DNA of 20,106 nt, taken from positions 1-20,106 of the IMG/VR virus record IMGVR_UViG_3300017749_000184; one strand, given 5' to 3'. The translations under genes were made by a program, and so were the position numbers. The notes beneath the pieces are model-generated. The model was not told where the DNA came from. It saw nothing but the letters and a program-made list of their open reading frames with translations, and searched no databases. The stretch's first letter is position 1. Every line of letters begins with the position of its first letter. Origin of the DNA: a virus. Shown piece by piece: positions 15,379-20,106 of the stretch.

Positions 15379-15385
15379 TCTCCTC
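15379..15385 (-). promoter_or_regulatory. Strong Shine-Dalgarno sequence of the capsid gene
   Basis: GAGGAGA lies 5 bases before the capsid ATG at 15373-15371, in keeping with high translation of the coat protein. Confidence 0.7.
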
Positions 15386-15396
15386 ATATAAGTTTA

Positions 15397-15426
15397 ATTA
15401 AATTTATCAGATATGTTATCTGTCGA
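15397..15426 (-). promoter_or_regulatory. Possible sigma-70 promoter before the capsid gene
   Basis: TCGACA at 15426-15421 and TTTAAT at 15402-15397 each match five of six bases of the -35 and -10 consensus, with an 18-base spacer. Transcription would start roughly 7 bases downstream, leaving a short leader with the capsid Shine-Dalgarno site. AT-rich DNA gives such matches often, and the -35 box overlaps an inverted repeat, so confidence is low. Confidence 0.3.
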
Positions 15427-15473
15427 CTGACAGGCTTCTCTTGGATTTAAAGTCTTTTAGACTAGAAGTCTAA
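15408..15473 (-). repeat. Cluster of small inverted repeats in the capsid leader
   Basis: Three perfect inverted repeats follow each other: 15457-15473 (7-base arms, loop of 3), 15420-15433 (CTGTC and GACAG, loop of 4) and 15408-15422 (CAGATA and TATCTG, loop of 3). The last two share bases. The arm AGACT at 59-63 of the 15400s can pair either with AGTCT at 15451-15455 or with AGTCT at 15467-15471, so two hairpins exclude each other. None is followed by a T tract. They may be RNA processing, stability or operator elements, and the function is unknown. Confidence 0.5.
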
Positions 15474-15634
15474 TCCTTCTTGTCAGCAAGGTCCTTTCGG
15501 ATTGTCCTACTATTAATCCATTTATAATATTTTTTTGCAATTGGCAAGGGATCTTTTTTTTGATCCTCAGAACCGGTTTCTTTTACAATTCTGAGGATTT
15601 CTAATCTAATTTCTTTATCATTCAGGTTTTGCAT
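15470..15634 (-). CDS. Small hypothetical protein between scaffold and capsid genes
   Basis: An open frame of 54 codons starts with ATG at 15634-15632, inside the last codons of the scaffold gene in another frame, and ends with TAG at 15472-15470. The product begins MQNLNDKEIRLEILRIV, has a linker DQKKDPLPIA and continues KKYYKWINSRTIRKDLADKKD. It is basic and probably two helices. The pattern of an EIRLE-like helix, then an acidic linker and A-K-K-Y-Y, reminds me of short phage proteins of unknown function near capsid genes. A purine stretch (AAGGGA) lies about 11 bases upstream. Without it the scaffold-capsid gap would be 244 bases, which is odd in such a packed operon. The function is unknown, and a link to capsid assembly is only positional. 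Confidence 0.65.
   Translation of the reverse strand: MQNLNDKEIRLEILRIVKETGSEDQKKDPLPIAKKYYKWINSRTIRKDLADKKD
15563..15598 (-). repeat. Perfect 10-base inverted repeat inside the 54-residue gene
   Basis: ATCCTCAGAA at 15563-15572 pairs with TTCTGAGGAT at 15589-15598 across a 16-base loop. A second hairpin, GGATC at 15549-15553 with GATCC at 15562-15566 around eight T (plus strand), overlaps its edge. In minus-strand RNA the stem is followed by an A tract, so it is not a terminator for this operon. It may fold in the mRNA ahead of the capsid gene. Confidence 0.5.
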
Positions 15635-16508
15635 TATTTAACATTTCCCTTAATGTATAAACTCTTTGTACCATTTTATTGTGTTCTGGATGTGATGCGT
15701 TCCAGTATGGTCCATCAGTATTATTAGTTATAGATGATATTTCTTCTTCAATATCAAAAGCAGTATCTTGAGCATTAGTATCAGGTTGAACTATAGTATC
15801 CTCAGATATCATGTTAGCAATCTTATCAAATCCTTTTATAATTGCAGGATGATCACCTATTCTTGTTCCATCTCTCAATTCAAGATCTAATATTTCTTCA
15901 CCTATGTTTGCTTTAGCAACAGCTCCTGCTGCTTGAACTTTAGATTCAAAATCTCTACCCCACTCTTTTCTAAGCTCTTGTTCAGCTTGTACTTGAGCAG
16001 TTTCTGTATCAACTTTAGATTGTTGCGCATCTGTTTCAATGTTTGATTTGTAAAATTCAAGAATACCTTGAGCTTGTTGATTGTTTAATCCAAGCTTATG
16101 AGCATTTTCAGCAAACTGTTTTATCGCTGTCTCGTCTACCTGGATAGCCTGTGAATCTATTTTTAAACTATATTTATCTGCAGACTCAGGTCTTCCCATT
16201 TTGTTGTAAGCATCTTGCCATTGATCATCAGTAAAATTTTTATTAGGCACAATCATTTTATCTTGACCAATCATTTTAGTTGCGTTGATGTAACTTTTTG
16301 CCAAAGCATCTATTTCTGTAAACTTAGAAATATTAGGATCGTTTCTGTATTCTTCAGAAATAACATCCTTCCATGATTGTGCAGTCTGTTGTGTCTCTTG
16401 TGTTGTTGATGAAATGGGTGTTTCAGGTTTTGTTTCTGTAGGAGCTTGTGTTTCTGTTGTTGTTTCTACAGGCGGAGTATTACTCTCCGTTATCTGTTCA
16501 TTTGACAT
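15618..16508 (-). CDS. Capsid scaffolding/assembly protein
   Basis: A 296-residue acidic, helical protein. The first 45 residues are a Thr/Glu/Pro/Gln-rich, probably disordered stretch. Then comes a region seen in phage scaffolds: SWKDVISEEYRNDPNISKF, LAKSYINATKMIGQDKMIVP and WQDAYNKMGRPESADKYSLK (about residues 46-132). Long helices with many Gln and Glu follow, then EWGRDFESKVQAA. The last helix (HNKMVQRVYTLREMLNN) may bind the coat protein, as scaffold C termini commonly do. It directs shell assembly and then leaves the prohead. AGGA lies 8 bases before the ATG. The gene overlaps the Bbp19-like gene by 11 bases, and its 3' end overlaps the small gene by 17. No protease motif was seen. Confidence 0.83.
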   Translation of the reverse strand: MSNEQITESNTPPVETTTETQAPTETKPETPISSTTQETQQTAQSWKDVISEEYRNDPNISKFTEIDALAKSYINATKMIGQDKMIVPNKNFTDDQWQDAYNKMGRPESADKYSLKIDSQAIQVDETAIKQFAENAHKLGLNNQQAQGILEFYKSNIETDAQQSKVDTETAQVQAEQELRKEWGRDFESKVQAAGAVAKANIGEEILDLELRDGTRIGDHPAIIKGFDKIANMISEDTIVQPDTNAQDTAFDIEEEISSITNNTDGPYWNASHPEHNKMVQRVYTLREMLNNAKPE

Positions 16509-16734
16509 TTTTATTTTCCTTTTGCAGCATTTGTTTTATAAATAGAAGAACGCTGCGTTGTCCTTCCATATATGCACTCTCATGGCTATCTCCCTTAACA
16601 TTGGTCGTAGAATGATAGTGACATCTTTTTTCAAGATCTGAAATGACTTCTTGTCCTTCATCAGATTCAAAAATTACTTTGTACTTTATTTTTAGATTAT
16701 TAATTTTTTTTTCAAATTCTTTTTCAGAACTCAT
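16498..16734 (-). CDS. Bbp19-like small phage protein
   Basis: A 78-residue protein with the order of motifs that I associate with the Bbp19-like phage family: a helix ending in YKVIFESDEGQEVISDLEKRC (about residues 18-38), a His/Thr-rich linker (HYHSTTNVKGD) and EGQRSVLLFIKQML (57-70), where an EGRR-x-V helix is usual. Here EGQR replaces EGRR. In Bordetella phage BPP-1 the namesake gene lies beside portal and scaffold, as it does here. Its role is not known. It may act in prohead assembly. The ATG is 2 bases after the portal stop and has no close Shine-Dalgarno sequence (a GGAG lies 19 bases away), so it is probably translated by coupling to the portal gene. Confidence 0.68.
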   Translation of the reverse strand: MSSEKEFEKKINNLKIKYKVIFESDEGQEVISDLEKRCHYHSTTNVKGDSHESAYMEGQRSVLLFIKQMLQKENKNVK

Positions 16735-16736
16735 AT

Positions 16737-18377
16737 TTATTCAGTTATTTGTTCTCCAACACCTTCAGCTATTGCTTGTGCTTCATCGGGTAGTGCTTTT
16801 GCAAGTGGAGCTATATTTCCTCCTGCTTTAGCAACTTGTTGTAGTTGTTGCATCTCTTGCATTTGTTGTTCTTGTGATTGTTTTACTTCTCTTTCCGCTA
16901 AGACTTCAGAATTTGTTTTTAATACTTTTTGTGGAATACCTATAATGTTTGTTAGATGTTTCACAAGATTATCAAAATTTATATAATCAAACACAGGCGC
17001 AACATTAGCAAGTTGTCCCATAATTTCAATACCTCTAATAATTGATTGCAACTCTGTGGATTTTTGTGCTTTAGCTAATGGCGAAACATATTCTATTTCT
17101 ACATCTCTTCCTGATATAATTTCAGGAGCTGGTGAAAATACATTTTTTCTGACCATGATTGCAAAAGATCTATCAATTAAAGGTTTTAGTAATTCAGATT
17201 GTAATCTACCTAACACCGGTCCTAGAAGTCTCATCTTTTCTTCGTTTCTTTGTATGACTTCTGTTGCTGTCATTTGTGGACCTTGTTGCATCATCAGCTG
17301 ATTGACATAAAAAACATTTCTAATTGAGTTTCTTCTTTGCTCTTCCATATTTAATCCCAAAGGATTGTTTGCTCCAATATTAAGTGGCTCTATTCTATCT
17401 CTAGTGCCTGATCTGTAAAAGTTTAGACCACCAGGAACAGTTCTAACTGGAAGTAAAAAACCATCGTCAGGAACAAGTAAAGGGGGATCAACTTGTTTCT
17501 GCGCAGCTTTTATAGTTGTTTTAGACATTTCATTTAACATCTTTACATCCGGTAAAGCTGTCATTGCAGGAGATCTTCCATAAATTTCATGCGAAGCTTT
17601 TAAATATCTTGGAACAACAAACGGAAACTCTTTAAAACCTGCTACCGATAATTCATTTAAATTTTTGTATTCCATGTAAACAGATTCAAAAGGCATATTT
17701 TTTTTATCTTGTTTTTTTGGATTAAAATCATTTCTAGGGTATACTGCATGAAGAATACTTATTTCTTCATAAGGATCTTTTGTCATTAATCCTTTTGTGT
17801 CAACTGATATGGTTTCACCAAACTGTTGAAACGCAGCTCTTACTGACATTTTAAATAATCTGTAAACTGTATCGACTCTGCCTTTATCATTTTCTGCTAC
17901 ATATATTTCGTTAATATGTCTGGTGGAAAAATTCAAAACATCTTCATCATCATCTTGTACAAACATACAAGCTGTGCCAAAGGTAATTAAGTCGTGATAG
18001 AGTTCAAATATTTCTTGTTGAAAATTAGATCTATTAAAGGCAACATACATTTGCTCCGTTGCTTCCTCCAACCAAAGTTTTGCCTTATCATCGTTTTCAA
18101 TATCTGCATCTTTATAACGTAAAGTAAACCAAGGAGTAGAAGGATTGGTCAACATCCCATGAAGTGATGCTGCAAGTAAATCTACAGATTGTAGAGGTGA
18201 ACTATCAAAAATTAATTCTGTTCTCTTATCACCTTTAGATCTTGTTTTGGTTACATCGGCTTTTCTAGGTAACATATAATCAGCAACCTCTTGCCAGTGC
18301 GTTTCCCAGTTTTGTCGATTTGCTTTTAGTTTATCAAATCTTCTTTTTAAATTTTTTGTTAAATCTGTTTGTGCCAT
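16737..18377 (-). CDS. Portal (head-tail connector) protein
   Basis: A 546-residue protein, close to T7 gp8 (536). The first 75 residues (KRRFDKLKANRQNWETHWQEVADYMLPRK, IFDSSPLQSVDLLAASLHGMLTNPSTPWFTL) are the standard opening of the podophage head-tail connector family. Later landmarks are HDLITFGTACMFV, the glycine/proline-rich PPLLVPDDGFLLPVRTVPGGLNF and the stem-crown helices around MTATEVIQRNEEKMRLLGPVLGRLQSELLKPLIDR. The C terminus has a Gln-rich helix (EQQMQEMQQLQQ) typical of the barrel/crown. It forms the dodecameric ring through which the terminase pumps DNA, and on which the adaptor ring docks. The ATG shares one base with the stop of the preceding small gene and has an AGGA site 5 bases upstream. 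Confidence 0.92.
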   Translation of the reverse strand: MAQTDLTKNLKRRFDKLKANRQNWETHWQEVADYMLPRKADVTKTRSKGDKRTELIFDSSPLQSVDLLAASLHGMLTNPSTPWFTLRYKDADIENDDKAKLWLEEATEQMYVAFNRSNFQQEIFELYHDLITFGTACMFVQDDDEDVLNFSTRHINEIYVAENDKGRVDTVYRLFKMSVRAAFQQFGETISVDTKGLMTKDPYEEISILHAVYPRNDFNPKKQDKKNMPFESVYMEYKNLNELSVAGFKEFPFVVPRYLKASHEIYGRSPAMTALPDVKMLNEMSKTTIKAAQKQVDPPLLVPDDGFLLPVRTVPGGLNFYRSGTRDRIEPLNIGANNPLGLNMEEQRRNSIRNVFYVNQLMMQQGPQMTATEVIQRNEEKMRLLGPVLGRLQSELLKPLIDRSFAIMVRKNVFSPAPEIISGRDVEIEYVSPLAKAQKSTELQSIIRGIEIMGQLANVAPVFDYINFDNLVKHLTNIIGIPQKVLKTNSEVLAEREVKQSQEQQMQEMQQLQQVAKAGGNIAPLAKALPDEAQAIAEGVGEQITE

Positions 18378-18607
18378 TACTGTCCTAATAAACTTGGTTT
18401 ACCCAAAGTTACATTTTCATTTTGAATACCTTTAGGTCCTGTGATAATAGTTGCCGATCTACCTTTTCTTCTCACACTAATCCCATATGATGATCCACCA
18501 TCCATATTTGTTGTTTCACTTTGAGAAACTTCTGCTTGTGTAGGTGAAGGCATAGGTGTGGGAGCTGGTTGTGGTGGTGGTGGTGATCTTCTAATTACTC
18601 CTCCCAT
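18377..18607 (-). CDS. Small proline-rich phage protein, paralogue 2
   Basis: A 76-residue protein. The N-terminal half is low-complexity (RRSPPPPQPAPTPMPSPTQ), then comes a polar linker and the C-terminal motif VRRKGRSATIITGPKGIQN...LLGQ. The same motif ends the gene directly upstream, so the two look like a tandem duplication. Small proteins with a GR-x-[AS]-T-[IV]-[LI]-T-G-x-x-G ... LLG ending occur next to portal or terminase genes in many podophages, in my recollection. The function is not known to me, and a minor virion or tail-assembly role is possible. The AGGAG ribosome binding site before the ATG lies in the LLG codons of the upstream gene. Confidence 0.7.
   Translation of the reverse strand: MGGVIRRSPPPPQPAPTPMPSPTQAEVSQSETTNMDGGSSYGISVRRKGRSATIITGPKGIQNENVTLGKPSLLGQ
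18383..18386 (-). promoter_or_regulatory. Shine-Dalgarno site inside the LLG codons of paralogue 2
   Basis: TTA TTA GGA CAG TAA (Leu-Leu-Gly-Gln-stop) contains AGGA at 18386-18383, 5 bases before the portal ATG at 18377. It repeats the layout found at the end of paralogue 1. Confidence 0.55.
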
Positions 18608-18608
18608 A

Positions 18609-18830
18609 CTATTCTCCTAATAAAGTTTTCTTTTGTATTTCCGCTTCTTCTTCAATACCTAAAGGTCCTGTTAAAATTGTTGATTTTCTTCCTCTTCTTT
18701 TTCTCTCTACTGCAGCTTGTTCTGATCTAACTTTTTCTTTTTCTTCTGGACTTAGCTCCGCACTAGGTGCTTCTGGTGCGGGTTGCACTGGAGGTAGTGG
18801 TGGCATTTTTGGCGAAAATAATGATCCCAT
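18609..18830 (-). CDS. Small proline-rich phage protein, paralogue 1
   Basis: A 73-residue protein with a Pro/Ala-rich start (SPKMPPLPPVQPAPEAPSAE), a charged helix (SPEEKEKVRSEQAAVERKRRG) and the C-terminal motif GRKSTILTGPLGIEEE...KKTLLGE shared with the next gene. The shared block is about 30 residues, while the N-terminal halves differ apart from proline richness. The protein is likely disordered at its start, with a short conserved peptide that binds a partner. The partner is unknown, but its place between terminase and portal suggests packaging or head assembly. The ATG lies 3 bases after the terminase stop with a weak AGGA site 11 bases upstream. The stop is one base from the next start. 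Confidence 0.7.
   Translation of the reverse strand: MGSLFSPKMPPLPPVQPAPEAPSAELSPEEKEKVRSEQAAVERKRRGRKSTILTGPLGIEEEAEIQKKTLLGE
18614..18618 (-). promoter_or_regulatory. Shine-Dalgarno site inside the LLG codons of paralogue 1
   Basis: The C-terminal codons TTA TTA GGA GAA TAG (Leu-Leu-Gly-Glu-stop) contain AGGAG at 18618-18614, 6 bases before the ATG of paralogue 2 at 18607. The conserved end of the protein thus also serves the start of the next gene. Confidence 0.6.
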
Positions 18831-18833
18831 AAT

Positions 18834-20105
18834 TTATATAATCCTGTATTCATTATCTGCTACCTTTTGAGGAGCAGTTTGTCTAGTATTTAATTCTTGT
18901 AGTCCTACAGCAAGATACCTCATGGCATCGCAAGCATGAGAACTCCAATCATGTACAGGCTTTGATCTAAACATTTTGTTTTTATCAATATATTTCCTGT
19001 GATAATGTCTTAACGCATCTACTAATTTTTTGCAACGATCTGTATCAATCCAACATCTAGGTAACGTCATTGTTGTTGCGTGTATACCATCTTCAAGCGG
19101 AATTTTTGGAACGACTTTAAATCTTACACCTAATTGATATGCGACCTCTCTCCGGGTCTTGCCATTACTAAAATCGGTAACTTCTATATCATGGGGAGCA
19201 AAATGATCCTTGTAAATATAGTCCTTGTTTTTTATCATCTCTACATAATATGGTAATCCCTGACCTCTCTCTTCGTGATAATCTATAATATTTATAGCTC
19301 TACCTAACTGCTGATAAAATATTATACTACTATGATCTGATACCCCTAAATCCCATGCGGTTGAAACTGGGAGGCTAGGGTCATACGGAACACGAGATAT
19401 TTGTTTTTTATCTTCCATCTTTGCCAAGACTCCACCATAAATAGATCCTTCTATATTAGCGATCCAATCACATTCAAACTCTTGTTTATATTTGTTTTTA
19501 CCCATGACCTCTTCTGCTTTTTCTAACTCTTCTTGATCTACAATTTTGGTTTCAGAGGCTTTTGCTTTATAGTAATACCAATCACTTGCTCCTTGAGCAT
19601 ATTGATAAAGTTCATAAAAATTATTATTCATTCCTTGTGGTGTTCCAATAAATACACAGTAACCTTTTCTATCCGATAGTGCCGGTCTGATAATCTCTGG
19701 AAATAGCTTAGATGATACGTTAGCATATTCATCAATTACACAGCCATCAAGATAGATTCCACGCAGTCCATCGCAGTTCTCTGAGCCTAGCAAGGTAATA
19801 CGAGAGCCATTAGGTAAATCTACACGCAGTTCTGTTTCGTTAAACTTGGTGTAAGGTATTTTGGCTGTAAATTGTTTCATATAATCCCAAGCAATACTTT
19901 TACTTTGTTTGAATGTCGGACTAATATAAGCGTATCTTGGGTTTTTCTGTTTTGATGTTAAAGCTGATCTTATTAAATGATTAATCATACAGACTGTTTT
20001 GCCAAACCTACGATGACAAACTAGAACTGACCATCTGTATTTTGATATTTCTTGATGTAAATATGTTTGATGTTTTCTTGGTGCGTAAGGTATAGTGATC
20101 TGCAT
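18834..20105 (-). CDS. Terminase large subunit
   Basis: A 423-residue DNA-packaging motor. The ATPase part shows the Walker A-like motif CHRRFGKT (residues 30-37, Lys36), Walker B GCVIDEYA (121-128, Asp125 and Glu126) and the coupling motif IGTPQG (153-158). The RNase H-like nuclease part shows WDLGVSD (251-257, Asp252), FAPHD (302-306) and HACDAMRY (390-397, Asp393) as candidate metal ligands. It cuts concatemeric DNA and pumps it through the portal. The start two bases from the window end is supported by the family opening (ITIPYAPRKHQTYLHQEI), so the gene appears complete. Its ribosome binding site lies outside the window. It is shorter than T7 gp19 (586 residues) and stands before the portal, whereas T7 has it at the end of the late region. 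No small terminase is visible here. Confidence 0.92.
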   Translation of the reverse strand: MQITIPYAPRKHQTYLHQEISKYRWSVLVCHRRFGKTVCMINHLIRSALTSKQKNPRYAYISPTFKQSKSIAWDYMKQFTAKIPYTKFNETELRVDLPNGSRITLLGSENCDGLRGIYLDGCVIDEYANVSSKLFPEIIRPALSDRKGYCVFIGTPQGMNNNFYELYQYAQGASDWYYYKAKASETKIVDQEELEKAEEVMGKNKYKQEFECDWIANIEGSIYGGVLAKMEDKKQISRVPYDPSLPVSTAWDLGVSDHSSIIFYQQLGRAINIIDYHEERGQGLPYYVEMIKNKDYIYKDHFAPHDIEVTDFSNGKTRREVAYQLGVRFKVVPKIPLEDGIHATTMTLPRCWIDTDRCKKLVDALRHYHRKYIDKNKMFRSKPVHDWSSHACDAMRYLAVGLQELNTRQTAPQKVADNEYRII

Positions 20106-20106
20106 A

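Noticed and set aside
15563-15598. The 10-base inverted repeat as a terminator
   Set aside because: In minus-strand RNA it is followed by an A tract, and in plus-strand RNA by a mixed sequence. It also lies inside a likely gene.
1-20106. tRNA genes, CRISPR arrays, insertion sequences, attachment sites, defence genes or phage RNA polymerase
   Set aside because: I scanned for cloverleaf-like stems, regular spaced repeats, transposase or integrase motifs and polymerase motifs and saw none. Nearly all bases belong to virion genes.

Overview
The window is a 20 kb stretch of a podovirus genome. It holds the virion-morphogenesis region, from the large terminase to the receptor-binding proteins, with every gene on the minus strand and transcription running from 20105 toward 1. 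The DNA is A+T-rich with A/T-ending codons. There is no tRNA, integrase, insertion sequence or plus-strand gene. Base composition, the marine-type tail proteins and the gene order suggest a phage of an AT-rich marine alphaproteobacterium, such as a pelagiphage-like podovirus. The host is inferred and not shown by the sequence.

In transcription order, the first block packages DNA and builds the head: terminase large subunit (18834-20105), two tandem small paralogous proteins (18609-18830 and 18377-18607), portal (16737-18377), a Bbp19-like small protein (16498-16734), scaffold (15618-16508), a 54-residue small gene nested against the scaffold 3' end (15470-15634), major capsid protein (14519-15373) and a putative cement protein (14024-14503). 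Portal, Bbp19-like protein, scaffold, coat and cement are in the order I recall for BPP-1-like podophages. A strong factor-independent terminator (13980-14014) closes this block, comparable in place to the terminator after the T7 capsid gene.

The second block builds a T7-type tail and ejectosome: gp11-like adaptor (13377-13958), gp12-like nozzle with an inserted domain (11045-13375), gp13-like GNAT-fold protein (10600-11055), gp14-like (10139-10600), gp15-like (8704-10164) and gp16-like (4605-8699) internal virion proteins. The gp16-like protein carries a GH24 lysozyme domain at its C terminus, whereas T7 gp16 has a transglycosylase at its N terminus.

The third block recognises the host: a gp17-like tail fibre with an Ala/Ser heptad stalk (2878-4587), a fibre-associated protein (2251-2874), a LamG plus SPRY protein (773-2251) and a GTG-started protein running off the left edge (1-773). 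The last two are joined by a TAGTG stop/start overlap. A candidate -1 slippery heptamer just before the stop is in the right frame to fuse them.

Genes are packed with overlaps of 1 to 26 bases or gaps of 1 to 17 bases. The only real non-coding intervals are 15374-15469, before the capsid gene, and 13959-14023, which holds the terminator. The capsid leader is rich in inverted repeats and may hold a promoter. The strongest ribosome binding sites precede the coat and cement genes, while the adaptor and fibre genes have none that I can see.
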